Shown piece after piece: positions 27,396-37,301 of a stretch of 64,000 bases of DNA. The DNA lies in NCBI RefSeq assembly GCF_003967555.1, contig NZ_BIFS01000002.1, positions 558,001 through 622,000 of the forward strand, read 5' to 3'. The position numbers and the translations under genes are program-made. Source of the DNA: Dictyobacter kobayashii. GTDB lineage: Bacteria > Chloroflexota > Ktedonobacteria > Ktedonobacterales > Ktedonobacteraceae. Positions within the stretch are counted from its first letter, which is position 1, and each line of letters starts with the position of its first letter. The notes below the pieces were generated by a model. It made no database searches and was not told where the DNA came from. It saw only the letters and a list, made by a program, of their open reading frames with translations.

Positions 27396-28127
27396 TTAAT
27401 CGGTGCCGGAACGCCAGCGTGGTCGCTCAATTTCTGGAGCCACAAAGCGATAACCAACCCCGGGTTCTGTAATCAGGTAGCGCGGCTTCGCCGGGTCCGT
27501 TTCTAATTTATGGCGCAGGCGGTTGATATAGACCCGTAAATACTCGGCTTCTCCTCCATATTCAGGCCCCCAGACACGCTGCAGCAGTGTACGATGTGTC
27601 AGCACTTTGCCCACATTACTTATTAATTGTCCCAACAAATCGAATTCGGTTGGTGATAAGCGCACAACCTCACCACGTAACCAGACACTATGTCCACTTA
27701 AATCCACTTCCAGTTCACCAAATTTTTTCACGTCTTTATTGGTTTGTGCATCCCCCTGAGTACGCCGCAGTACGGCACGTACCCTGGCCAGCAATTCTTC
27801 AACCCCAAATGGCTTGGTCAGGTAATCGTCCGCACCCAGATCCAGGGCGGTAACTTTGTCGTATTCGGCATCTAACGCGGTTAAGACAATAATGGGGACG
27901 GCAGAATGTTCGCGTACACGTTGGCAGACAGCCAGGCCATCCATGCGCGGCATCATAATATCCAGGATCAACAGATGTGGCTCCTCGCGCTCCCAGATGG
28001 CCAGCGCTTCCAGGCCATTGCTAGCTTCTAGCACTTCGAAACCACGAGCACGCAGGTTGCGACTTACAAAATCTCGCAATGCTCCTTCGTCCTCAGCAAG
28101 CAAGATGCGTTTTGCTTTCAACATCAT
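27396..28127 (-). CDS. OmpR/KdpE-type response regulator
   Basis: 243 residues, start ATG 28127 overlapping the kinase stop by four bases (ATGA), with GGAGG five bases upstream. Receiver domain 5-120: acidic pocket LLAEDEG, phosphoacceptor in LLILDIMMPRMDGLAV, conserved LTALD threonine region and LTKPFGVEEL lysine. C-terminal winged helix 135-235: SPTEFDLLGQLISNVGKVLTH and EYLRVYINRLRHKLE, as in OmpR/KdpE. It is translationally coupled to the sensor kinase upstream and binds DNA once phosphorylated by it. Targets unknown; the adjacent importer, convergent to it, is not obviously a target. Confidence 0.9.
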   Translation of the reverse strand: MMLKAKRILLAEDEGALRDFVSRNLRARGFEVLEASNGLEALAIWEREEPHLLILDIMMPRMDGLAVCQRVREHSAVPIIVLTALDAEYDKVTALDLGADDYLTKPFGVEELLARVRAVLRRTQGDAQTNKDVKKFGELEVDLSGHSVWLRGEVVRLSPTEFDLLGQLISNVGKVLTHRTLLQRVWGPEYGGEAEYLRVYINRLRHKLETDPAKPRYLITEPGVGYRFVAPEIERPRWRSGTD

Positions 28128-30856
28128 ACACGCCTCCATTCTTCTGGTGAGATATCGACAACCAGTGTCTCAGCCGTTGGGTTAACAGTGACAGCAATGG
28201 GCAACGAAAATGCGATCGTGGTAATCCGCTCGCTACTTTCGGCCCAGATCTTACAACCATGGGCCTCCACAAAGGCCTTACAGATAGCCAGGCCGAGGCC
28301 AGTACCACCCAGGCGTTGTTGCCGCCCATAACGGGCACGATAAAAACGTTCAAATACATGGGGCAACTCATCGGGTGCGATACCCTGACCACTATTGGAG
28401 ACAGAGACCACTACATAATCCCCCTGGCACTCGGCCTGAATAGTCATGGTCCCTTCTCCATAGACCGCTGCATTGGCAACCAGATTATGCAAGACAACCT
28501 CAATACGCGAGCTGTCGATATTAACGGCAGGCAATGAGGAGGAGAACTGCATCTGCATGGAAACGGTTGGATGCTGGATGCGCTGCTGCTCTAACACCGT
28601 CACAATCAGTTCCTGTATCCTGGTAGGTGCCTGGCTCAACTGCAACAAACCAGCTTCCTGGCGTGATAAGTCCAACAGGTTCTTTACCAGTTGCGTCAGA
28701 CGGTCTGCCTCGCTACTGATCATCTGCAGGAAATGGCGCTGATCAAGCATTGACCAGCTGACATCTTCTTGTAACAGGGTTGAGGCATAGCCCTTAATCG
28801 CGGCCAATGGCGTACGTACTTCGTGGCCTACCGCGGCCAACAAAGTCGTTTTAAACTCATTCATTTCATGCTCCCGTGTTACATCGCGCAGCAATAAACC
28901 ACGTCCAAGTGACTCTCCGAGCTCATCATTGACATCAAATAAGCGCAGGTGGATAGCAGAGTGCTGATCATAGGATAGAATTGTCACGATCGCTTCATGG
29001 ATGGCGGCAATCTCGATCTGGGCCAGCACAGCTGTTGTTTGTTGAAAATCAACCGCTATATTGCCCATGGCAGCATAGAGAGTACTGATTGGACGATGCT
29101 CTAGCGCTGCGCTGGAAAGCCCAACCAGAGTACTGGCGCTTTGATTGGCATAAAGGATCACACCATCAACACCCGTTAACACCAATCCATCGTGCATACT
29201 CTCCATGATGGCCGCCAGTTTGTGTTTCTCTTCAGCTGCGTGCTGATAGAGGCGCTCATTCTCGCGTGCAACTTCATGCAATCGTTCATCACTACGCTCA
29301 TAGAGCACGGCGTGTTCCCAGGCCAGGGTCGCATAATTGGCAAAGGTTAACAGCAAATCAATCTCATTTTGATTGAAAAGATGAGGTTCGGTACGATGGA
29401 CCAGTAGAACAACTCCTCCCGCGTGACGACTAATAATGGGGATGGCCAGCACCGACCTGAAGCCGTCTTCATAAGAAAACGAAGCGGTCCCGGAGCTTAA
29501 TAATTTCTGCACTGGCGCGCCATCACGTAACGCAATGACAGGGGCAGAGCCGCTATGCTCAGGGGTTAGCGCCAGCTCTTGATCGTAATGCTCGCTATGC
29601 CCATCACTGACCAGCACACGCAATACCCCGGCCTCATCGGGCAACAATACCGCCGCAGCCTGCACATCCACCAGCCGGCGTGCCTCACGAATGATTTTTC
29701 TAACCACAGCATGCGGCTCCAATGAGCCCACCACAGCATTTGAGGTTTCAAGTAGCGTGCGCAATTCACCTAATTTATCCAGACCATCAAGCTCTAAACG
29801 TATAAGTGAACGGGCCAGGGCTCCCACTTCGTCACCACGGGTAGCCAGAATAGTTGTATCGACAGGAATAGTGAGCTTGGAAGACGGTAAGGCCTGATGT
29901 TGATGGGCCAGCATATGTAGCGGCCGGATCACGCGGCCAAGCAAGATAAGCCAGAAGAGCAAACCACCCATGGCAAAGAGCAAAATAACAGCCAGCAACC
30001 AGAGATGAAATTGGGCCACAACGGCTAATGCCTCCTGAGAGGGTCTTTGCACGACCACTGCCCAGCCAGCATCAGAAATAGGTACCGCGCTAAACAGCCA
30101 ATCCTGCCCATCCTGACCCCGCCCAAGTCGTGAGGCCACCTGATTATGCAAAGCTTGATTGGCACCAGGTAGTTCATCCAGCACAGTCTGCAGGATACGC
30201 GCGCGCTGCGGCGTTGCCACTAGCACACCATGTCCATCAATGACACTGATCATCAAGTGCCGCCCCTGCTGCTGCTGGGCATTCACCACCGAGACCAGAG
30301 GTTCACTCAACTCGACCAGCGAGATGCTGGCCGCCACAATGCCTAGCAAACGACCATCCGAGGTACGCATCGGTTGGGCAATAATCACCCCGGCATTAAA
30401 GGTCGTTTCAACCGCGATTCCCACCTCAAAAACCGGACTGGTAGACATACGGGCCCGCTGCACAACATCAGGAGGTGAAAATTCAGTATCAAGGGCGGCA
30501 CTGTTCAACGGCCACGTAACACGAAGAACGCCAACCGGATCTAGCCAATAAACATGATCTACATCCGGGCGTGAAAGCTTATACGTCTGAAACGTATCCG
30601 CAATCTGCTGCTCACTTTGAACCTGAGCTACCTGTTTACCAAGCGCAACTAACGAGCTCTCGGCATCGCGAATCTGCAAATTAGTCTCTAAAGCGATCTC
30701 TTGTGCCAACGCTTGATCTGATGCCTGAACATCATTGCGCAACTGCTGCTCAACCACATTATTGACCGCCACACCCCCAACCAGCACCACACATACAAAA
30801 AGGAGATAAACGCTCAATAATTGCATCAACAGAGACCGGCGCACCAAATGCAACAT
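28124..30856 (-). CDS. Membrane sensor histidine kinase (Cache-HAMP-GAF-PAS-HisKA-HATPase)
   Basis: 910 residues, ATG 30856 after AAGGAGG. A transmembrane helix (about 11-31), an extracytoplasmic double-Cache-like sensor (35-280) with VDHVYWLDPVGVLRV and VGIAVETTFNAGVIIAQPM, a second helix (285-307) and a HAMP segment follow. Next come a GAF domain (380-515), a coiled linker and a PAS domain (545-655). The HisKA box is VGHEVRTPLAAIKGY with H678. The HATPase has N-box LHNLVANAA, and G-boxes NSGQGIAPDELPHVFERF and GGTGLGLAICK. All catalytic parts are present. It should sense a small extracellular ligand and phosphorylate the coupled response regulator. Confidence 0.9.
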   Translation of the reverse strand: MLHLVRRSLLMQLLSVYLLFVCVVLVGGVAVNNVVEQQLRNDVQASDQALAQEIALETNLQIRDAESSLVALGKQVAQVQSEQQIADTFQTYKLSRPDVDHVYWLDPVGVLRVTWPLNSAALDTEFSPPDVVQRARMSTSPVFEVGIAVETTFNAGVIIAQPMRTSDGRLLGIVAASISLVELSEPLVSVVNAQQQQGRHLMISVIDGHGVLVATPQRARILQTVLDELPGANQALHNQVASRLGRGQDGQDWLFSAVPISDAGWAVVVQRPSQEALAVVAQFHLWLLAVILLFAMGGLLFWLILLGRVIRPLHMLAHQHQALPSSKLTIPVDTTILATRGDEVGALARSLIRLELDGLDKLGELRTLLETSNAVVGSLEPHAVVRKIIREARRLVDVQAAAVLLPDEAGVLRVLVSDGHSEHYDQELALTPEHSGSAPVIALRDGAPVQKLLSSGTASFSYEDGFRSVLAIPIISRHAGGVVLLVHRTEPHLFNQNEIDLLLTFANYATLAWEHAVLYERSDERLHEVARENERLYQHAAEEKHKLAAIMESMHDGLVLTGVDGVILYANQSASTLVGLSSAALEHRPISTLYAAMGNIAVDFQQTTAVLAQIEIAAIHEAIVTILSYDQHSAIHLRLFDVNDELGESLGRGLLLRDVTREHEMNEFKTTLLAAVGHEVRTPLAAIKGYASTLLQEDVSWSMLDQRHFLQMISSEADRLTQLVKNLLDLSRQEAGLLQLSQAPTRIQELIVTVLEQQRIQHPTVSMQMQFSSSLPAVNIDSSRIEVVLHNLVANAAVYGEGTMTIQAECQGDYVVVSVSNSGQGIAPDELPHVFERFYRARYGRQQRLGGTGLGLAICKAFVEAHGCKIWAESSERITTIAFSLPIAVTVNPTAETLVVDISPEEWRRV

Positions 30857-30975
30857 ACAGAAACTCCTCCTTGAGCTCTACTCCCATCACTCTAAAATAG
30901 GGTCGCCTTCGACCCTCTAAAATGCTTCCTTATGATTGCGATTTATTGATGATTGATGATTACGATTTATTGATG

Positions 30976-32518
30976 GTAACTACTCAGTACCTTGAGAAAA
31001 GCTGGACAAAGCTGATAAACTAAGAGCATGACAGAAGAAGAAGTGAGAAATCTTCAGAAAGCCTACCGAGAGCTCAAAGAGCAAGCAGAGGCATTCAAAG
31101 AGCAAGCAGAGCAGAAAGATCGCAGGATCGAAGAGCTCGAAGGATTGCTCATAGGTGCCTTGTTGCGCATTGAAGAGCTTGAACGGCGATTGGGAAAAGA
31201 TAGTCATAATAGTAGTAAACCTCCTTCCAGTGATGGATTGGGTCGCAAACCTGGCAAACAGCGGCGCAAAAGCGGCAAGACTTCCGGTGGACAAGCCGGT
31301 CACCACGGTCATACCCTGATGCAAGCATTGACTCCTGATAGCGTCGTGCTTCATCGTCCAACGCACTGTGAAGCATGTCAGTACCCTCTTGAGCAGGAGG
31401 CAGCTATCACCAACGAACGCCGTCAAGTCCACGATCTGCCCACGTGGCGTTTGCTGGTCGAGGAGCATTGCCGACAAGCAATCTGCTGCCCCTATTGCCA
31501 GCATGTGACGCAGGCGTCTTTTCCGGCAGGCGTCGATGCTGCTGTCCAGTATGGCCCGCAGGTCCAAGCCTTGGCGGTCTATCTTTCCCACTTTCAACTG
31601 GTGCCACTGCAACGCACCTGTGAAGCTCTTGCTGATCTGTGCGGGTGTCAGTTGTCCGAAGGCACGCTGGTCCGTTGGATTGCTCAGGCAGCCAAGACCC
31701 TTGAGTCGAGCATCGAGCGGATCAAAACCTTACTGCTGGCCAGCCCCTTGCAACATGCTGACGAAACGGGGATGCGTGTCAAAGGCATCTTGCATTGGAT
31801 GCATCTCAATGCGACTCCCTGGCTCACCCTGTACTCCTGGCATCGCAAACGAGGGCATCAGGCTCTGGAGCAGATTGGGATCTGGCCACACTATCAGGGC
31901 CGCTCCATGCATGATCGCTGGTCCAGCTATGATCGCTACCTCTGTACCCATAGCCTCTGCGGAGCCCACCTGCTACGCGACTGCCTGTATGTCGCCGAAC
32001 AGGAGAAGCAGCCTTGGGACAAGCCATGTTCGATCTGTTGCTGGCGATGAAGCAAGCCGCTGATCGCTGGCGCCTCCAAGGAGCGAGCGCCGTCCCCACC
32101 CCCGAACGGGAGCAGTGGCTTGCCCAGTATTTTGCCATTCTGGCCGCTGGCTTTGCCACGCATGCCGCTCAAGCCCCTCCCCCAGGAAGTCTGCAGCCCA
32201 AACGACAAGGACGCAAAAAACAGGAAGCCTCCAAGAATCTGCTCGATGCGCTCTTAAAGCGAGCTGATCAAGTGTTGGGTTTTCTGGAGGACCTGTCTGT
32301 GCCTTTTACCAACAATCTCGCCGAACGAGATTTACGCATGGTGAAAGTGCAGCAAAAGATTTCCGGAACCTTCCGCAGTGACGATGGAGCTACGGCTTTT
32401 TGCATCATTCGCAGCTATCTTTCAACCATGCGCAAGCAGGGGCGCTCAATGCTTGCTGCCATTGCTGCGGTTTTTGCTGGTTCTCCTTTCCCCATTGCAT
32501 GGGCTACTGAGTAGTTAC
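30976..32518 (+). mobile_element. IS66-family insertion sequence (single transposase gene)
   Basis: Terminal inverted repeats GTAACTACTCAGTA (30976-30989) and its perfect complement (32505-32518). Flanks are TATTGATG on the left and GATTGATG on the right, seven of eight matching, as for the eight-base target duplication of IS66 elements. It contains only the transposase and lacks the tnpA/tnpB accessory genes, like the ISBst12 subgroup. The transposase stop codon lies inside the right repeat. It inserted between the sensor kinase start and the small gene at 32.7 kb. Confidence 0.85.
31028..32514 (+). CDS. IS66-family transposase (frameshifted)
   Basis: About 495 residues across one frameshift. 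N-terminal leucine-rich coiled coil (1-57), then the IS66 signature SHNSSKPPSSDG (59-70) and a zinc-binding cysteine cluster (CEACQ, CCPYC). The DDE catalytic residues are D245 in HADETGMR, the D in SSYDRYL, and the E in NNLAERDLRM. The first frame ends at 32050; the second covers 32014-32514. Adding one G to the GGG at 32016-32018 restores QPWGQAMFDLL. Either the copy is inactivated or the sequence has an indel error. Confidence 0.85.
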
Positions 32519-32534
32519 GATTGATGATTGCGAT

Positions 32535-32587
32535 TTACTATGATTTGCAGAAAATGTGCACAGCACATTTTCTGCAAATCATAGTAA
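32535..32587. terminator. Perfect 25-bp hairpin next to the insertion sequence
   Basis: Arms 32535-32559 and 32563-32587, three-base loop, followed by A-rich sequence and a small GGGCGC/GCGC palindrome at 32599-32612. It may have ended the transcript interrupted by the insertion sequence. Confidence 0.6.
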
Positions 32588-32623
32588 AAAAGGGATCGGG
32601 CGCTTTAGCGCACGCATACACAT

Positions 32624-32664
32624 ATAGATGTTTTTATGTTGTGGCACAACATAAAAACATCTAT
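32624..32664 (-). terminator. Perfect 20-bp hairpin overlapping the end of the small acidic gene
   Basis: Arms 32624-32643 and 32645-32664; the right arm contains the stop codon (32661-32663) of the minus-strand gene at 32.7-32.9 kb, supporting that gene as real. Confidence 0.6.
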
Positions 32665-32888
32665 ACAACAGTTTTTTCAGAGGCGCATTCCAATAGGAGC
32701 ATGGCTGTTGGAAGAGCCTCATCAGCATCTTCATGCCACTGATAGTACCCAAGCCAATAGTGGGCCTCCAGTATCAATTCATGGACACTACCACTGCGAA
32801 GCAAGCGCGCAATGCGCTCCTCATTATCCTCGCCCTCACGCTGCAAAGGAGAAAAAAATTGCTCCTCCATCTCTGGTTCGTCTGTCAT
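32661..32888 (-). CDS. Small acidic protein of unknown function
   Basis: 75 residues, strongly acidic at the N-terminus (MTDEPEMEEQ, then EGEDNEERIARLL) with a central AHYWLGYYQWHEDADEAL segment that looks like one helical TPR-type repeat. The ribosome site is weak. Evidence that it is real is the hairpin placed exactly at its stop codon and sensible codon use. No family recognised. Confidence 0.45.
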   Translation of the reverse strand: MTDEPEMEEQFFSPLQREGEDNEERIARLLRSGSVHELILEAHYWLGYYQWHEDADEALPTAMLLLECASEKTVV

Positions 32889-32975
32889 AATTGTTCGCTT
32901 TCACTAGCCTTGAAACAACCATCCACCCGAATGATCTTTTTGAAAGAATACATGAAAAAGAAGGCGAGTTCAACG

Positions 32976-34080
32976 TTATTGCGCTTGCACTTGCTCTACT
33001 TTTTTGAATAATTGCTGAAATAGTTCGACAATCTCTTCAATACTTACGTCCAGCGAGGCTTCACCAACCGAGAGCTCGAACTTTTGATAGGCGGGGATCT
33101 GCGTAGGGCCAGGCCCCAAAGAGCCAGGTACCACTCTCTTCGGCAACCTCCAATGCAGCCTCAGTCAATTGTCCGCGCTCACCACGGATAAAGACATGCA
33201 TCATATGTGTCTGTGGCACTGCTGGCGTGATCTCGATCTGAGGAAAGGTTGCTAAGGCGGCCGCGATCGCTTTGGCTTTCTCATGATAGGCTTCCATGTG
33301 TCCCAGGCGCTCAGCCAGGCCTTTGCGGGCCGCCAGCACATAGGGATAGAGTTGGTAGAGGTTGCCACCCTGCCGGCGCTGCCAGATACGCGCCTCTTCG
33401 ATGACATCGGCCGGACCAGCCAGGATAGCGCCAGAGATGCCACCCAGACTCTTATAGAAAGAGACATAGACAGTATCAAAGAGGCCAGCAATCTCTGCAT
33501 AGTCACGCTGGTAATAGGGCTTGCACTCCCAGAGGCGGGCACCGTCAAGATGAGTGGCGATGTTACGCTCACGAGCCCAACTAATAATCTCTATCAGTTC
33601 TTCCCAGGTCGGCAGTTGACCACCAATCTCGCGCTGCGGCAGTTCTAATAATAGAGCCCCCAATGGCTCTTTGACCGCCTGCAAGTCTTTTAGTGTCATC
33701 AACTGGTATGGTGAACCAATCAAAACTGTCTGCAAGCCGTGCAGGCGCTGCGGGGCCTGAAATTCATGCAGTTCCAGGTGAGCAGTGGGATGAAAGCCAA
33801 CGCGTGGCAGATGTCGGCGATCGGTCCAGATGCGCAGGGCGATCTGCTGGCACATGGTCCCGCTGGGCATAAAAACGGCGGCTTCCTTACCCAGCAGTTG
33901 AGCAACCTCGGCTTCAAAATCATTGATGAGCTTACCCTGCCCATAAATATCGGGCGTCTCTTCAGGCTGCACCGAGTCAGCCAATGCATGCAGGATTTGT
34001 GGTAATGTTTGAGTATGATGACCCGCAATAGAGCGGCTACATTTTCTACGAATTTCGCGGGGATCACGTGCGTTAGTCAT
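32976..34080 (-). CDS. PLP-dependent threonine aldolase/beta-eliminating lyase family protein (frameshifted near the end)
   Basis: About 367 residues. Fold type I PLP enzyme: EVAQLLGKEAAVFMPSGTMCQ binds the cofactor phosphate, ATHLDGARLWE carries the aspartate that pairs with the pyridine ring, and YVSFYKSLGGISGAIL has the Schiff-base lysine. These match low-specificity L-threonine aldolases, which split threonine to glycine and acetaldehyde. The frame closes at 33061, but the other frame continues AYQKFELSVGEASLDVSIEE to TAA at 32976-32978. Removing one G from GGGG at 33093-33096 restores it. Start ATG 34080 has GGAT upstream, a weak site. Confidence 0.78.
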
Positions 34081-34205
34081 ACCGGGGGATCCTTCTAACT
34101 ATTTTTTCTGGCACTGTGGAAAACCTATCAGCCCTCCCAAAGCGCTATCTCATCATATTATCGCATTGTAACATAAGCATGCACAGATTCAAAAGCATAT
34201 TCGAG

Positions 34206-34281
34206 TTATCCACATGTATCCACAGTCCCTCAGGAGTTCTGCACAAATCATCCACATATTTAGCATGCTATTGGTGGATAA
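34206..34281. other. Cluster of four DnaA-box-like sequences
   Basis: TTATCCACA (34206-34214) is an exact DnaA box. GTATCCACA (34216-34224) and TCATCCACA (34248-34256) each differ by one base. GGTGGATAA (34273-34281) is a one-mismatch box on the other strand. All four lie within 76 bases of an AT-rich divergent intergenic region of about 300 bases (34081-34387). Could bind DnaA as an origin, a titration site or a promoter control; no dnaA or dnaN gene is in the window. Confidence 0.45.
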
Positions 34282-34387
34282 GTCAATAGGCAAGCTCCCC
34301 TCACTCGACATATACTTTTCATAGGCAACACGCGATAAACATTTTTAATATCAGAACAAACAGTAAGACAGAAGAGGGAGCTTTACT

Positions 34388-34984
34388 ATGTCTTCAAGCA
34401 CTGGGATTACGCCACGCAGTATTCTGCGTCATCGCCCGATTAATTCTTATGCGGTTTCTTCTGATATTCCAGCCTGGGTGCGCATCTCACAGCATTTGCA
34501 GCGCAAAAAACCTGCTTTATCGACGTTGCTGCATATGATTGCCCCTGAAGGGATTCCGCTGCACTCACCAACTCCGCTGGCAACCTTTGTCGGCGCTGGG
34601 ATGTGCCTGATGTTTGTGCTGATCTTACTGGGACAGGCGACCGTGGGGTGGATAGGCGTTACACTGGACGATATACACTATGGACGACCACGTACCTTCC
34701 AAACGGATGCCTACGTAGGGCATGAGCAGACTGGTCAGCCCAGTCACTTTGTGGCCTTCAACAATAAAGGTCGGATAGAAATTATCGAGCTGCCGGGTAA
34801 TGATCCAACCCGCTCCCGCATCTTTCTAGGCCCACAACTCACAGGGGCAAACGCCAACCTGGTACCGGTAACGCTCTCATTCAGCGATCCACAGCATACC
34901 CGCTATCCAGATATGCTCGTTCAACTACCACAAACAACGCTTCGTTTCCACAACACCCATACTACATTCCAGCTACAGCCATGA
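34388..34984 (+). CDS. Single-pass membrane protein of unknown function
   Basis: 198 residues, ATG 34388 with GAGGGAG upstream. A 65-residue cytoplasmic-looking N-terminus rich in basic residues, one hydrophobic helix (about 66-90: LATFVGAGMCLMFVLILLG), then an extracytoplasmic beta-rich domain of about 105 residues (GHEQTGQPSHFVAFNNKGRI, IEIIELPGNDPTRSRIFLGP). No catalytic motif seen and no family recognised. The exported domain may bind a ligand or partner. The DnaA-box-like cluster lies in its upstream region. Confidence 0.65.
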   Translation: MSSSTGITPRSILRHRPINSYAVSSDIPAWVRISQHLQRKKPALSTLLHMIAPEGIPLHSPTPLATFVGAGMCLMFVLILLGQATVGWIGVTLDDIHYGRPRTFQTDAYVGHEQTGQPSHFVAFNNKGRIEIIELPGNDPTRSRIFLGPQLTGANANLVPVTLSFSDPQHTRYPDMLVQLPQTTLRFHNTHTTFQLQP

Positions 34985-35071
34985 TCGCTGCGCTGATGCT
35001 CTCGACACCGTTTAGCTGATCTGTTACACTCGAATTCATCAATATATAGACAAGGACGTTGTGCAAACATA

Positions 35072-35580
35072 ATGCAAGATCGTTTACAAAACGCCATCCA
35101 ATTACGTGAAACTGGACACGCCAAAGAGGCTCGTGCTCTACTGCTAGAGCTGGTAGCTACCTATCCCGATCATGCCGAGCTCAATTATCAGACAGCCTGG
35201 GTCCATGATAACCTGGGTCGCGAAAGTGAAGCGGTTCCCTTCTATCTACACGCTATTGAACAAGGGTTATCCAGGGAAAGCCTGCAGGGAGCATTACTTG
35301 GCCTGGGCAGCACCTACCGTACACTGGGCCAATACACTAAAGCTGAACAGACCTTGCGGCGCGGTATGCAAGATTTTCCACAGGATCGCGCCTTCCAGGT
35401 CTTTCTGTCTATGACCCTGCATAATCTGCAACGACATGCGGAAGCGATGCAGCTCCTCTTAACCAATCTGGCCGAGACCAGCACCGATCCCTCGCTGCTA
35501 CGCTATAAAAAAGCTATGCTCTTCTACGCCCCCAACTGGATAAGATCTGGACGGATGATCCAGAACAACCACAGGGTTGA
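35072..35580 (+). CDS. TPR-repeat protein (frameshifted at the end)
   Basis: About 170 residues, four TPR units: ALLLELVATYPDHAELNYQTAW, EAVPFYLHAIEQGLSRESLQG, GLGSTYRTLGQYTKAEQTLR and AFQVFLSMTLHNLQRHAEAM. The frame as given runs to 35596 with an odd basic tail. Adding one C to the CCCCC at 35529-35533 gives QLDKIWTDDPEQPQG and a stop at 35578-35580, the usual tail of this short TPR family. It should act as a protein-binding scaffold; partner unknown. A second TPR gene follows. Confidence 0.75.
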
Positions 35581-35691
35581 GATTAACTTTGTATAACCTT
35601 GTCGGCTTTATGGTGAGTAGAAGATCTTCTAAAGATGCTTTATTGATCAAAAACAATCCTGGCAAACAGGTAATAAGAGAAGAGAAAAAAG

Positions 35692-36686
35692 ATGACCCTA
35701 TCAGCAAAAGAAATTACGGCACACTATAGCAGTTCACTACAAGCGCTTCGTGAGATTGCCTGGAGCTACTATTACCAGGGCCAGCTTAATAACGCCATGA
35801 ACTTATTCAAGCAGGGCTCACAATTGCTAGGGTTTCCAGAAATAGCCGTTAGTGATCAAACAGCCTTTCTGCTCAAATATGCCGAGTTCTTGATCGCTAA
35901 CTACTTCCTCACCAATCAAGATGAAGAACTAACACGCGCTACCACGCTCCAGGCGCAAGCCATGGCCCTCAGTAGCCAGGATCAACAGGGCAGGCCACAG
36001 CACTCTATCTGATTGGTCAAATGCACTATTATCAAAATATACAGAAAGGGATTCAGGGCTACGCAGAGGCCAGAACTACGCTCCAGCAGGCACACGAGCT
36101 CTACGCAGGATTAGGAACAACAGAAGGTGCCGCACAAACTCTTTTTTACATTGGTCTCACCTATGAGCGTGAGGATGATGAAGAAAAAGCAAGGGCCTAT
36201 TACCAACAGGCATTAGAGATTGCGCGCAGCTATGATTATAAATGGATTATCTCTGAGGCGACCCGCCACCTCTCTGGCCTGGCAATGCAGAAAGATGCTG
36301 ATTTAGCCTTGCGCTATGCGTTAGAATCGCTGCGCCTACGCTCAGAAATAGGTTTCAAGCGTACGCTCCCTGCGGCCCATCTACTGGTCAGCGCTGTCTA
36401 TACACAACGTAAAGAGCTGGACGCGGCCCTTGAACATTGTCAGCAAGGGCGACATTTAGCCGAGGAAATGGGTCTGCGCAGCGCCATTATGAATAGTTTG
36501 CTTACCCTGGGAGAAATTCAACAGCAACAGGCTGCCTTTGAGGAAGCGCAAGCCAGCTTTGAAGCCGCAGCCCAGATGGCACAAGAATTAAAAATCGCTT
36601 ACGCCATCTCAGCAGCCCAGAATAGCCTTGAACAACTCGCCCGACAAAAAGCACAGCGCAAGCTGGAGTTGGATAAACATAACTAA
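35692..36686 (+). CDS. TPR-repeat protein (frameshifted)
   Basis: About 331 residues, ATG 35692 with AGAGAAGAG upstream. The first frame (SSLQALREIAWSYYYQGQLNN...) ends at 36012; the second continues from 36021. Adding one G to the GGG at 35988-35990 joins them through QATALYLIGQMHYY. Six or more TPR units follow, including AQTLFYIGLTYEREDDEEKA, LPAAHLLVSAVYTQRKELDA and IMNSLLTLGEIQQQQAAFEEA. The pattern resembles the TPR part of AfsR/MalT-type regulators, but no DNA-binding or NTPase domain is attached. Probably a protein-protein adaptor. Confidence 0.75.
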
Positions 36687-36855
36687 GATCTCTCCGTTCG
36701 AGAAACAAATTACAGGGAATTTTTTCAGTTGCAAGAAATTCGTTAGCCAGACTGTCGATTTTGGCACAGGCCATTCGTCATCCTCATGAAACCAACGAAT
36801 TGCGTTGGCTTATTGGCAGAAGCATTTGATTCATGCATATGAAAAGGAGCTTGGC

Positions 36856-37206
36856 ATGCGTTACTTATTATTGATCTATGGCAATGAGGCAGAGGCAGCA
36901 AACATGAGTCCGGCAGAGCAGCAGGCTGAGATGACGGCTTACAACGATTTTACGGAGATGATCCAGAAGAGCGGCGCGCACCTTTCTGGCGAGGCACTCC
37001 ATCCAGTAAACTCCGCCACCACGGTACGCGTGCGCGATGGGAAGGTTTTGACCACCGACGGCCCTTTCGCCGAGACCAAGGAGCAGCTAGGGGGCTTCTA
37101 TCTGATTAAGAGCGAAAACCTGGATGAGGCTATCGCTATCGCCGCCCGCATTCCCGGCGCTGCTAATGGTTCAATTGAGATTCGTCCAATTGTGGAATGG
37201 GACTAA
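36856..37206 (+). CDS. YCII/DGPF-domain protein
   Basis: 116 residues, ATG 36856 with AAAGGAG upstream. Starts MRYLLLIYGNEAEAANMS and has the diagnostic TTDGPFAETKEQLGGFYLI (DGPF motif) followed by AARIPGAANGSIEIRPI. YCII-like proteins form small ferredoxin-like barrels. This version is the one found next to ECF42 sigma factors, where it is transcribed by the sigma factor and required for the response. The sigma gene starts 95 bases downstream. Confidence 0.88.
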   Translation: MRYLLLIYGNEAEAANMSPAEQQAEMTAYNDFTEMIQKSGAHLSGEALHPVNSATTVRVRDGKVLTTDGPFAETKEQLGGFYLIKSENLDEAIAIAARIPGAANGSIEIRPIVEWD

Positions 37207-37301
37207 TCCTAATCAGGCAATACTAACATGGAACGCTGCGCTGGACTTCTGGCGCGGTGTTCCATTTTCAGGTACACTATCACGGAAGAGGAGAAAGCGT
37301 T

